DNA from: CAYMPW01 sp964392725
Lineage (GTDB): Archaea; Thermoplasmatota; Thermoplasmata; Methanomassiliicoccales; Methanomethylophilaceae
Length of the DNA stretch: 11,964 nucleotides
Direction of reading: 5' to 3'
Assembly (NCBI GenBank): GCA_964392725.1
Contig: CAYMPW010000029.1
Location: 1 to 11,964, forward strand
In this document: positions 1 through 6,159 of the stretch, one piece after another
Numbering within the stretch: position 1 is the stretch's first letter
Layout of the letters: every line of letters begins with the position of its first letter
Program-made: the position numbers and the translations under genes
Notes under the pieces: generated by a model
Databases searched by the model: none
What the model was told of the DNA's origin: nothing
What the model saw: the letters and a program-made list of their open reading frames with translations, nothing else

Positions 1-406
1 ATGTTCTGAAAAATGTAAATTACATGTGCCAGACCATATAAATAAAAACATTAAAAAACTTCAAAAATAACTTTTACCCTTAAAATAACATAAGCATAAA
101 TATATCGAATTCACAAGTGTTAAAAATCCATACAATTAAAGTTATTTCTTCAAAGGAATTGGATGGTCTTTTTGCCAACGATTTTGATTATAACTTGCGA
201 AAGTATCAGAATATTTATGAAAAAATATCATTATATTTTTGTACAAAGATAATACAAAGGTACAAAGAAGAAATAAACATATCTTCATGGTTTATCAACA
301 TCGAACTAGATTGAGTCTCTCAGATCTACAATGGAAACCGCATAAAATAAAAATAATATTGTTTGCTTGAATTCACATTAGATTTGTTACAAACAAAATA
401 AAACAC
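1..406. other. AT-rich stretch without a convincing gene
   Basis: No protein domain, RNA gene or mobile-element signature is recognisable here. The stretch is strongly A/T-rich with stops in all frames apart from one doubtful 65-codon ORF (separate entry). A 13-bp palindrome (ATGTAA-A-TTACAT, 13-25) is the only local symmetry noted near the left edge. It could be an operator for a gene outside the window, but nothing ties it to one. Confidence 0.5.
117..314 (+). CDS. Doubtful small hypothetical protein (65 aa)
   Basis: This would be a 65-residue, Lys/Ile/Asn/Tyr-rich protein starting at GTG and ending in TGA. I recognise no family, signal peptide or membrane segment. There is no Shine-Dalgarno match upstream. 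The best TATA-like sequence (about 96-105) would put transcription start at about 126, inside the reading frame, which argues against this start. The composition is what random AT-rich DNA gives, so it may be spurious or a remnant of a degraded gene. Confidence 0.18.
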   Translation: MLKIHTIKVISSKELDGLFANDFDYNLRKYQNIYEKISLYFCTKIIQRYKEEINISSWFINIELD

Positions 407-442
407 AGATTTTTTTCAATGTACCAGTATGGAAAAAAATCT
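407..442. terminator. Bidirectional terminator-like inverted repeat
   Basis: AGATTTTTTTC at 407-417 is matched exactly by GAAAAAAATCT at 432-442, giving an 11-bp inverted repeat around a 14-nt spacer. Each strand therefore carries a seven-T run (410-416 on plus, 433-439 on minus). The minus-strand T run lies about 28 nt past the 3' end of tRNA-Leu, where an archaeal oligo-T terminator is expected. The plus-strand run could stop anything reading in from the left. Confidence 0.5.
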
Positions 443-466
443 TCTTGAAAAGAGAACGATAAATAG

Positions 467-550
467 TGCAAGGGAAGGGATTTGAACCCTCGGACCACTA
501 AGGACTAGACCCTGAATCTAGCGTCGTTGGCCAGACTTGACTACCCTTGC
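467..550 (-). tRNA. tRNA-Leu (anticodon CAG)
   Basis: Read on the minus strand, this folds as a class II tRNA. The acceptor stem GCAAGGG/CCCTTGC is fully paired and the discriminator base is A (complement of 467). The D-arm contains the conserved GG. The anticodon stem CTAGA/TCTAG encloses loop TTCAGGG, giving anticodon CAG. A long variable arm typical of Leu precedes the T-arm GAGGG-TTCAAAT-CCCTT. The gene is about 84 nt and intron-less. CCA is not encoded, since the next bases read CTA. A TATA box at 574-582 and a T run at 433-439 bracket it as a single-gene transcript. It decodes CUG leucine codons. Confidence 0.95.
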
Positions 551-573
551 AACAATACTTGAACAAACTTCTG

Positions 574-582
574 ATATAAAAA
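574..582 (-). promoter_or_regulatory. TATA box of tRNA-Leu
   Basis: On the minus strand this reads TTTTTATAT. Its centre is about 28 nt upstream of the mature tRNA 5' end at 550, so transcription should start at or within a few bases of the mature terminus, leaving almost no 5' leader for RNase P. Confidence 0.55.
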
Positions 583-652
583 TCTGCCATCGTTTAAAAA
601 TAAATTGAAAACTCACAGATTATAATGCATATTCAAAATAGAATATAAGAAA

Positions 653-688
653 AACCACTGCCCCGACATGGAGTCAAGGCAGGTGGTT
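653..688 (-). terminator. Hairpin terminator after the 72-aa protein gene
   Basis: AACCACTGCC (653-662) pairs with GGCAGGTGGTT (678-688) through ten base pairs with one bulged G, around a 15-nt loop. On the minus strand the hairpin begins 3 nt after the stop codon of the 72-aa gene and runs into TTTTTCTTAT, giving a classical stem plus U-tract arrangement. It also insulates the downstream tRNA-Leu from read-through. Confidence 0.65.
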
Positions 689-691
689 ATT

Positions 692-910
692 TTAGGCCTT
701 CATTATTTTCATCCAGCCTCCACTTTCGTAGATTGCCAGATTTCTTTTTGCGATGACAGTTTCGAATTCGGCCCAGTCGATGACAGTAAGTCTATCGTTT
801 TTACCCTTGGTAAACTGTACGCCTTCGGTACCTTTTACCTTACCTGGTACAAGACCTTTTTTGTCTGCAATAACCTTAGCTTTCTCTAAAGTAATTTTTT
901 CCATAACCAT
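692..910 (-). CDS. Conserved-looking small protein of unknown function (72 aa)
   Basis: A 72-residue charged, soluble protein with no signal peptide or membrane segment. I do not assign it to a named family. The N-terminal half is Lys-rich and helical (EKITLEKAKVIADKKG), followed by a Gly/Lys segment near residues 20-33 and a C-terminal half with VIDWAEFE and YESGGWMKIMK. The alternating hydrophobic pattern and conserved-looking Trp/Gly residues suggest a compact fold rather than a chance ORF. The start is the ATG at 910, because GGAGTGG lies 4 nt upstream and the TATA box at 964-971 predicts transcription start near 941. The longer reading from 946 would begin upstream of the mRNA. Stop is TAA, followed at once by a strong hairpin terminator. 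The gene is monocistronic and divergent from the phosphohexomutase-like gene. It is real with good likelihood, but its function is unknown. Confidence 0.75.
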   Translation of the reverse strand: MVMEKITLEKAKVIADKKGLVPGKVKGTEGVQFTKGKNDRLTVIDWAEFETVIAKRNLAIYESGGWMKIMKA

Positions 911-963
911 ATTACCACTCCGACTTCTAACGTAGATAGCCAGCAATCAATCGAGATTAAGAA

Positions 964-977
964 TATTTAAAGGTTTC
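964..977 (-). promoter_or_regulatory. BRE/TATA promoter of the 72-aa protein gene
   Basis: The minus strand reads AAACCT followed by TTTAAATA (TATA at 964-971, BRE-like bases at 972-977), close to the archaeal consensus. Predicted transcription start is about 941, leaving a leader of roughly 30 nt that contains the GGAGTGG ribosome site. Confidence 0.65.
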
Positions 978-1002
978 TTGAAGATTAGACGAAAAATAGA
1001 TA

Positions 1003-1011
1003 ATAAATATA
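1003..1011 (+). promoter_or_regulatory. TATA box of the phosphohexomutase-like gene
   Basis: ATAAATATA lies about 50 nt upstream of the ATG at 1057. Predicted start is near 1033, with a 24-nt leader carrying a weak AAGGA ribosome site (around 1045). It sits back-to-back with the minus-strand promoter at 964-977. Confidence 0.45.
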
Positions 1012-1056
1012 ATTTGACCCAGAAATTGAATCAGTATAAAAACAAGGACAACAGTT

Positions 1057-2391
1057 ATGAATAACCCAAATCTTTACCCTATCTATATGTCTTTAATTGA
1101 CGCTGCAGAGATCAAATCCACAGTTGAGCAACCCATCACTTCTGAAATTTCAATAAAGCTTGGACAGTGCATTGGAATGTTGTACAAAGATGTCACAATA
1201 GGCATGGATGCAAACCCCAGTAATGAAGTTCTTGGGCATGCACTCATATCAGGTCTTCTTTCTGTTGGTGCCCGCGTACGTTATGCGGGATGTGCCCCTC
1301 TCTCTGCCATCGCACTTACCTCTTTTAGATCTGATTGTTATATCATGATTAGCGAACCAAATACCTTTGGAGTCAGTAGTGGTTTTACACTTGGAAATCC
1401 AGATGGTTCGGAATTTAATGAAGATCAGCTCAGAGCGTTAAGAATAGAATATAATAACCCTAATCCAAATTTACCCGAATACAAAAATGTAGAGAGCATT
1501 CTCCCGATTGACGGTGTTGTTGAAAAATACCGCAGAAGAATTGTATCCGGTGCTGGAGAAACAGATTGTCCCGTAGCAATAGATTGTGGATGTGGTGTTG
1601 CATCCCTGGTTGTTCCACAGATATTTACAGACATACATGCAGACATTTCCACCCTTAATTGTCAAATTGATGGAAGATGTCCTGCACGTTCCCCCTCTGT
1701 TGAAGAAAATGATTTGACTTCACTCATTGAATTCGTAGAATCCAATCCAGGACATATCGGAATCGCTTTTAACGGAGATGGAACTCGTATAACCGTAATT
1801 GATGAACTTGGAAATATGGTTACCAATACTGAATTATTGGCACTTTTAGCATATTACATCAATCCGGAATCGATTGTTGTACCTATGAATACCTCTGCAC
1901 TCTTGGAAGAAATATACAAAGGAAAAGTCTACAAGAGTTGTGATTCCAAAATCTGTGACTTGATGAAAGAAACAGATACCAAAATTGGCGCACGTGCGAA
2001 CGGAACATATGTATTTTCTCAACTTTCATTCTGTTCAGATGGATTGTGTCCCGCTATTGCCATAGCAAAACTTGCTGCTAATGAAAGCATACAAAACTTG
2101 ATTCAGGGATTCCCCAAATATATTGTAGAACAAACAAAAGTTGTGTATGAAGGTAACGAAAACCGTGAAATCTTCAGAAGAAAGATGCTTGAAACATTAG
2201 AAGATTTGGAACATGTAAATTTAATAGAATCCACCGGCTGGCGTTTTGAGATGGAAGACGGTTGGTTTTTGATCTGGTACAAAGATGGGGATTCTTTCAT
2301 AGACATTGTTGCTGAGGGCAAAGATAAAGCATATGTGGTTGGCCTTATTGAAATTGCTAAAAATGCAATAAGCACAGCTATGAGGAATTAA
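1057..2391 (+). CDS. Phosphohexomutase-superfamily protein lacking active-site motifs (probable pseudoenzyme)
   Basis: The 444-residue length, domain order and many framework segments match archaeal phosphoglucosamine/phosphomannomutases (SIKLGQCIG, YKDVTIGMDANPSNEVLGHALISGLLSVGA in part, IGIAFNGDGTRITVIDELG, and a C-terminal domain from about 370). Every catalytic signature is altered. The phosphoserine loop, normally TASHNP, reads ISEPNTFG (98-105). The Mg loop, DGDGDR in active enzymes, reads NGDGTR (239-244), losing two of three metal ligands. The sugar loop GExSG is replaced by VFSQLSF (319-325). The phosphate loop RxSGTEP is replaced by YKDGDSF (408-414). The protein also has 12 cysteines, many paired. 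Mutase activity is therefore unlikely, and a binding, regulatory or scaffold role is an inference. A misfit member with a new active site cannot be excluded. The gene is monocistronic with its own promoter, and its TAA stop shares the TTAA at 2388-2391 with the convergent JAMM gene. Confidence 0.85.
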   Translation: MNNPNLYPIYMSLIDAAEIKSTVEQPITSEISIKLGQCIGMLYKDVTIGMDANPSNEVLGHALISGLLSVGARVRYAGCAPLSAIALTSFRSDCYIMISEPNTFGVSSGFTLGNPDGSEFNEDQLRALRIEYNNPNPNLPEYKNVESILPIDGVVEKYRRRIVSGAGETDCPVAIDCGCGVASLVVPQIFTDIHADISTLNCQIDGRCPARSPSVEENDLTSLIEFVESNPGHIGIAFNGDGTRITVIDELGNMVTNTELLALLAYYINPESIVVPMNTSALLEEIYKGKVYKSCDSKICDLMKETDTKIGARANGTYVFSQLSFCSDGLCPAIAIAKLAANESIQNLIQGFPKYIVEQTKVVYEGNENREIFRRKMLETLEDLEHVNLIESTGWRFEMEDGWFLIWYKDGDSFIDIVAEGKDKAYVVGLIEIAKNAISTAMRN

Positions 2392-2762
2392 TACAATACT
2401 TCCAAATCCTGTATTTCACCTTTGGAATTGTAAGCTTTCCAACTTGTCCTGTCGTATGGTTGACATGTTATGAAGTGAACTCCGCCCATATTACTGAAGA
2501 GAGACAAATCATCGTCAGAAGGTTCATTTTCATATCCCGGGTGAGAATGTGCAGAACCGGCTAAATTGTAATCGATTGGTGCCATCCATTCATTGAGGAA
2601 ACTATGGCTATCGCCATAAATTGTTCCTGGAAGGAGAATCATATCTGATATTACGCCGTCTGTTTCTCTGACCATGCAGAGAAATTCCGTAGGATAACAA
2701 TTCTTGGCAGCCTCATTGAAACTGTCGATAAAATCGATGTCTACTGCGTAAATCTTATTCAT
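2388..2762 (-). CDS. JAMM/MPN+ metalloprotease domain protein (desampylase-like)
   Basis: This 124-residue single-domain protein carries an intact JAMM zinc site. Glu26 is the likely general base. H72-S-H74-P is followed after the canonical spacing by Ser82 and Asp85 (H-x-H-x7-S-x2-D). Enzymes with this motif cleave isopeptide bonds to ubiquitin-like proteins. Archaeal single-domain members such as Haloferax HvJAMM1 remove SAMP modifiers, so desampylation or processing of a ubiquitin-like sulfur carrier is the best guess, not a demonstration. It is cytosolic, with no signal peptide. Its ATG overlaps the TGA of the upstream NAD kinase fusion (ATGA at 2762-2759), so it is translationally coupled and co-transcribed. 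The pairing with NADP metabolism is unexplained. The 3' end overlaps the convergent phosphohexomutase-like gene by 4 bp. Confidence 0.88.
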   Translation of the reverse strand: MNKIYAVDIDFIDSFNEAAKNCYPTEFLCMVRETDGVISDMILLPGTIYGDSHSFLNEWMAPIDYNLAGSAHSHPGYENEPSDDDLSLFSNMGGVHFITCQPYDRTSWKAYNSKGEIQDLEVLY

Positions 2763-4375
2763 ATCGCGTTCTCCAATTTATTACGAACTCTTGAGTAGAA
2801 ATCAAGATCGAACATAATAAAACGTGCATATGTTGAAGACATTGTAAATTCAACAGAAGAATTTCCTGGAATTGGATTTTCTTTTTGACCGTCAATCACC
2901 AACATGCATCCTTTGTCCAAAATCTGTTCAACCTTTATCTTTGCAGATGAAGGTACAATAATGGGTCTGGATGCAAATTTAAATGCAGCCATGGGAACAA
3001 TTACCATTGCTTTTACGTTTGGATCAATCATTGGAGCTCCAAGACTCATGGCATAGCATGTTGAACCTGTTGGTGTGGATACGATGATTCCGTCTGCACG
3101 AACTTCCGTTGCCATAACTCCATCGATGTATATACGGAAATGACGGATTTTTGCTACGGAATCGGTATGGAGAACTGCTTCGTTGACGGCTTCATCCATA
3201 AATTTGCCATCGTATTTAGAACGAAGTTTGAATCTCTTCTGCACATTATATCTTCCTGAACGAAGTCTTGCAATGCCTTCTTCGATATCCGGAAGATCGA
3301 TTTCTGCAAGGAATCCTATACCTCCAGCATTGATTCCGATAATCAGTGCATCTGTGTGTTGAAGAGCACGAAGAATTGTTCCATCTCCGCCTATTGTAAT
3401 CATAACATCAACATCCATATCCTCGATTGGATATCCTTTAACTCCAATGAGTTCGGCTGTTTTATCATCGACGATGAAATTTTCATCACCTAATGAAGAA
3501 ATTACTCTGCGAATGTGTTCTTCGACACCGGGAATATTTACGTTGGAATATATTCCATATCTCAAACGGTGTTCTGAGATCAAACAACAAGGATTGTGTC
3601 CTGTAATGAAACTGTAAACTTTTGGATCTCCGACCGCGATAAAATCGGATCTGCAATCCAAATCGAAATCCATATTGAACTCGGATCCGTCAAGATTGTA
3701 TGCACTTCCTCCGGCTTCGGTTAAGATAAGATAACTTGCTGCGATATCAAAAACTCTAATCGAACGGGTACAATCCTCAGAATTCATTACAAAACCATCA
3801 AGCATACCTTCCGCGACGAGTGCCATCTCTAAAGATGCGCAACCATATGCACGTGAAGATTTTACACGTTTTGCGAGTGCAAAGGCTTCAGAATCGGCAC
3901 CGTGTCCAAGATAGATTGCCATAAGCAGGTGAGATAAATCTGAATTTTCAATTGCGGAAATTTTCTTTCCGTTTTTGAAAGCCCCCTGTCCTTTGACGGC
4001 AGAATATTCATCTTTTGTAACAAGATTTCTAATATAGGCCGTGTGCACATCAGCAAGTGATGTGTGTCCGATTGCCATGGAAATCGTATACATCGGAACA
4101 TTGATTGCAGAATTTGTTGTTCCGTCTATGGGATCAAGAACCAAAGTTTCCTGATATCCGTTGTCTACATATCCTATTTCTTCACTTAAAATATTAAGAG
4201 GAATATTATTCCTGGCTATGTAATCTAAAACTACATTCTCCGCAATTTTATCAATCTGTGAAGTGGGGGTTCCATCAGCACCCATGCAAATTTCCTCTCC
4301 TTTGGATTGGGAATCGGGGATCAAATGAATCGCTTCGTAAACTTTATCTGCGATTTTACGGAGAACATCTATCAT
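2759..4375 (-). CDS. Bifunctional NADP phosphatase / NAD kinase
   Basis: The 538-residue fusion has two domains. Residues 1-260 form an inositol-monophosphatase-type phosphatase with metal motifs SEE (64-66), DPIDGTT (81-87) and FDIAA (209-213). Residues 265-538 form an ATP-NAD kinase with GGDGT (329-333), the Gly-rich NAGGIGFL segment (349-356), VNEAV (397-401) and a DGIIVSTPTGST segment (428-439). This order matches the Methanocaldococcus jannaschii MJ0917 enzyme, which makes NADP from NAD and also dephosphorylates NADP(H), so the protein probably sets the NAD/NADP balance. Both catalytic motifs appear complete. The start ATG at 4375 has no ribosome site, but a TATA box at 4397-4404 predicts transcription starting at about 4374-4375, so the mRNA is probably leaderless. 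It is the first gene of a two-gene operon with the JAMM protease. Confidence 0.93.
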   Translation of the reverse strand: MIDVLRKIADKVYEAIHLIPDSQSKGEEICMGADGTPTSQIDKIAENVVLDYIARNNIPLNILSEEIGYVDNGYQETLVLDPIDGTTNSAINVPMYTISMAIGHTSLADVHTAYIRNLVTKDEYSAVKGQGAFKNGKKISAIENSDLSHLLMAIYLGHGADSEAFALAKRVKSSRAYGCASLEMALVAEGMLDGFVMNSEDCTRSIRVFDIAASYLILTEAGGSAYNLDGSEFNMDFDLDCRSDFIAVGDPKVYSFITGHNPCCLISEHRLRYGIYSNVNIPGVEEHIRRVISSLGDENFIVDDKTAELIGVKGYPIEDMDVDVMITIGGDGTILRALQHTDALIIGINAGGIGFLAEIDLPDIEEGIARLRSGRYNVQKRFKLRSKYDGKFMDEAVNEAVLHTDSVAKIRHFRIYIDGVMATEVRADGIIVSTPTGSTCYAMSLGAPMIDPNVKAMVIVPMAAFKFASRPIIVPSSAKIKVEQILDKGCMLVIDGQKENPIPGNSSVEFTMSSTYARFIMFDLDFYSRVRNKLENAI

Positions 4376-4396
4376 AATTCAGATTAGTGAGCAGTA

Positions 4397-4404
4397 CATA
4401 TATT
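4397..4404 (-). promoter_or_regulatory. Promoter of the NAD kinase-JAMM operon, probably leaderless
   Basis: AATATATG on the minus strand is centred about 26 nt upstream of the ATG at 4375. No GGAGG-like sequence intervenes, so transcription probably starts at the start codon. Confidence 0.5.
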
Positions 4405-4470
4405 GCTCTTTTGGAACAGTTGATGTAGTGTATCCATAAAATCATGCACAAAGTGAAATTTTTATCTTAT

Positions 4471-4500
4471 TTTATACAACGTTCACGATGAAATTATAAA
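4471..4500 (+). promoter_or_regulatory. Promoter region of the fibrillarin gene
   Basis: Two TATA-like elements are present: TTTATAC at 4471-4477 (predicted start about 4500) and AATTATAAA around 4491-4499 (predicted start about 4522). The second would give a leaderless mRNA beginning at the ATG at 4523. There is no ribosome site before that ATG, which favours the second. Confidence 0.4.
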
Positions 4501-4522
4501 CCGAAAAGCCTTCGCAACTCGT

Positions 4523-5179
4523 ATGAGACCTTTAGGTGGTACAGATGGAACCGTTATGACGGATGGCAGAAGGATGTTTACAGCCTCAACCTGCCCTGGA
4601 AAACGTGTATACGGCGAACGTTTAGTATCTTATGAAGGCGTCGAATATAGAGAGTGGGATCCCCGCAGAAGCAAACTTTCTGCATATCTAACAGTCGGGG
4701 GAAAATCATTCCCATTCAAAAAAACAGATACGGTTTTGTATCTTGGGGCTGCAAGCGGAACAACCGCATCGCATGTTTCGGATATTGTATCGGAAGGAAG
4801 AGTTTATTGTGTGGAATTTGCACCCAGATCCTTCAGAGATTTGGTTCATACCTGTGATTCCCGTCCAAATATGATTCCTATTTTGGGAGATGCTACAAAG
4901 CCCGAAGAATATTCATTTATCGTTGAATCCGCAGATGTTGTTTATGAGGATGTGGCACAAAAGAGACAGGCAGATATTTTGGCAGATAACATGGATGCTT
5001 TTTCCGCAAAAAAAGGAATGATAAGTATCAAAGCCCGCTCGGAAGATGTTACCGCGATTCCTGAAGAAATTTTCAAAGCATCACGTAATTGCCTCAAGGA
5101 AAGAGGCTTTGAAATCGAAGACTCCCGCAGTCTAGAACCTTATGAAAAATCACATGAAATGATTATCGTAAAGAGGTGA
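4523..5179 (+). CDS. flpA: Fibrillarin-like rRNA/tRNA 2'-O-methyltransferase
   Basis: This is the 218-residue archaeal fibrillarin, the catalytic subunit of the box C/D ribonucleoprotein, which 2'-O-methylates rRNA and tRNA at sites chosen by guide RNAs together with Nop5 and L7Ae. An N-terminal beta domain (1-67) is followed by a Rossmann methyltransferase domain. SAM-binding motif I is YLGAASGTTASHVSD (73-87), the acidic residue after motif II is E98, and GDATKPEEY lies at 122-130. Candidate K-D-K-H catalytic residues are K51 (RRSKL), D143 (YEDVAQ), K170 (SIKARS) and H211 (EKSHEM). The length is nearly that of Pyrococcus and Methanocaldococcus fibrillarin, so the ATG at 4523 is accepted despite lacking a ribosome site. 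The usual partner gene nop5 is not next to it here. The stop is 3 nt before the Nudix gene, with whose ribosome site it overlaps, so the two form an operon. Confidence 0.95.
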   Translation: MRPLGGTDGTVMTDGRRMFTASTCPGKRVYGERLVSYEGVEYREWDPRRSKLSAYLTVGGKSFPFKKTDTVLYLGAASGTTASHVSDIVSEGRVYCVEFAPRSFRDLVHTCDSRPNMIPILGDATKPEEYSFIVESADVVYEDVAQKRQADILADNMDAFSAKKGMISIKARSEDVTAIPEEIFKASRNCLKERGFEIEDSRSLEPYEKSHEMIIVKR

Positions 5180-5182
5180 ATT

Positions 5183-5554
5183 ATGACTACGGCGTACGTT
5201 GTCGTAATCGACAACAACAAATTTTTGATGGTTTTCAATCCCCGCAGAAACGGATGGGAAATGCCCGGCGGACATATTGAAAACAACGAAACCCCTGAAG
5301 AAGGAGCATTGAGGGAACTTATGGAAGAATCGGGATACTCTGCTAAAATTATAGGGCATATAAATATCGAATCCTGCGATGTTTTTGCCTGTATTCCCAC
5401 TTCTAAAAGAGAGAACAGTGAAATGAAATCAAAATTCTTTGAAAACCTGCCCGAAAATCTTTCTTTTGATACTGATGAGTACGAAGATGTAATAATGTGG
5501 GCAAAAGAGGTCGTAAATACCTATAATAAAAAGGGTCGCGCGGGTCAAGTATAA
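5183..5554 (+). CDS. Nudix hydrolase, substrate unknown
   Basis: A 123-residue single-domain protein with a perfect Nudix box, G30-x5-E36-x7-R44-E45-L46-x-E48-E49-x-G51-Y52, which binds Mg and hydrolyses nucleoside diphosphate-linked compounds. The preceding FNPRRNGWEMPGG strand is typical of the MutT-like core. Nothing in the sequence fixes the substrate; oxidised nucleotide clean-up, dinucleotide hydrolysis or a sugar nucleotide are all possible. The start is well supported: GAGGTGA, which contains the fibrillarin stop codon, lies 4 nt upstream of the ATG. The gene thus follows fibrillarin in one transcript. Its TAA stop at 5552-5554 lies inside the TATA box of the downstream ribosomal protein gene. 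Confidence 0.88.
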   Translation: MTTAYVVVIDNNKFLMVFNPRRNGWEMPGGHIENNETPEEGALRELMEESGYSAKIIGHINIESCDVFACIPTSKRENSEMKSKFFENLPENLSFDTDEYEDVIMWAKEVVNTYNKKGRAGQV

Positions 5555-5560
5555 TATATA
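5551..5560 (+). promoter_or_regulatory. TATA box of the S15-RecJ operon
   Basis: ATAATATATA overlaps the stop codon of the Nudix gene. Transcription is predicted to start at about 5581-5583, leaving a leader of around 113 nt before the S15 start codon, which is long for an archaeal mRNA. Confidence 0.55.
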
Positions 5561-5581
5561 ACTTCGACGTCACACACTTAG

Positions 5582-5695
5582 GACCTATCGAGAAAGTCTA
5601 GACTCTGTTTCAGCCGAGCAGGAGAGGACTTTTCGCAGTCTAAGCGAACGATTGATGAATTTCAGTCACACGCGAATGATTCGGAGGATCATATT
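5582..5695 (+). promoter_or_regulatory. Structured 5' leader of rps15
   Basis: This non-coding stretch contains a long stem-loop. CGAgAAAGTC (5589-5598, lower-case g bulged) pairs with GACTTTTCG (5627-5635) through nine base pairs, and after an internal loop (TAGA against AG) CTCTG (5603-5607) pairs with CAgGAG (5619-5624) below an 11-nt loop. A competing six-base pairing joins TAGACT (5599-5604) to AGTCTA (5637-5642) and cannot coexist with the inner stem. The S15 ribosome site GGAGG (5683-5687) lies downstream. In bacteria S15 represses its own translation through its leader, so an analogous control here is attractive but unproven. A stand-alone small RNA is an alternative. No convincing C/D or H/ACA boxes were found. 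Confidence 0.4.
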
Positions 5696-6151
5696 ATGGC
5701 AAGAATGCACACAAGAAGAAAGGGAAAATCCTGTTCAAAACCACCTATGGTTACAGAAAATCCCGCATGGGTTGTTCTCGGAACACCCGAAATCGAAGAA
5801 ATCATCGTTAAAATGGCAAAAGACGGTAACACCTCTGCCAAGATCGGACTTGTCCTCAGAGACCAGTACGGCGTACCCGATGTTAAACTCGCAACCGGAA
5901 AAACAATCTCAAAGATCATGGAAGAGAAAGGTGTCGCACCTTCACTCCCCGAAGATCTGTCCAACCTTATGAGGAGAGCAATCGCATTGAATGTTCACCT
6001 CAAAGAAAACCGTGGTGACGTCTCCAACAAGAGAGGTCTTAACATGATCGAAGCAAAGATCAGAAGACTCGAGCGCTACTACAAAAGAAACGGAACAATC
6101 CCGCAGAACTGGAAGTACTCTCTCAGCAAAGCGGAGATTATGCTCAAGTAA
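5696..6151 (+). CDS. rps15: 30S ribosomal protein S15 (S15P/S13e)
   Basis: The 151-residue length is the standard archaeal/eukaryotic S13e size, with the N-terminal extension (MARMHTRRKGKS, then PAWV) absent from bacterial S15. The middle segment (about 31-85) carries EIEEIIVKMAKDGNTSAKIG and LRDQYGVPDVK. The C-terminal S15 core carries the rRNA-binding helices, with HLKENRGDVSNKRGL (96-110) and KIRRLERYYKRNG (121-133). It binds the central domain of 16S rRNA early in small-subunit assembly. The start has a strong ribosome site, GGAGG eight nt upstream. It is the first gene of an operon with the DHH phosphoesterase 8 nt downstream, a linkage also known from other archaea. A long structured leader precedes it. 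Confidence 0.97.
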   Translation: MARMHTRRKGKSCSKPPMVTENPAWVVLGTPEIEEIIVKMAKDGNTSAKIGLVLRDQYGVPDVKLATGKTISKIMEEKGVAPSLPEDLSNLMRRAIALNVHLKENRGDVSNKRGLNMIEAKIRRLERYYKRNGTIPQNWKYSLSKAEIMLK

Positions 6152-6159
6152 GGTGAAAC

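Noticed and set aside
668..889. Plus-strand ORFs opposite the 72-aa gene
   Set aside because: They are shadows of the minus-strand gene, without a ribosome site, and the first begins inside the terminator hairpin.
692..946. Longer 84-residue version of the small minus-strand protein
   Set aside because: The start at 946 would lie upstream of the transcription start predicted from the TATA box, and the GGAGTGG site points to the ATG at 910.
5650..5690. Possible box C/D small RNA (TTGATGA at 5652-5658) in the S15 leader
   Set aside because: The C-box-like sequence lacks the purine at its first position, and no CTGA D box or C'/D' pair follows at suitable spacing.
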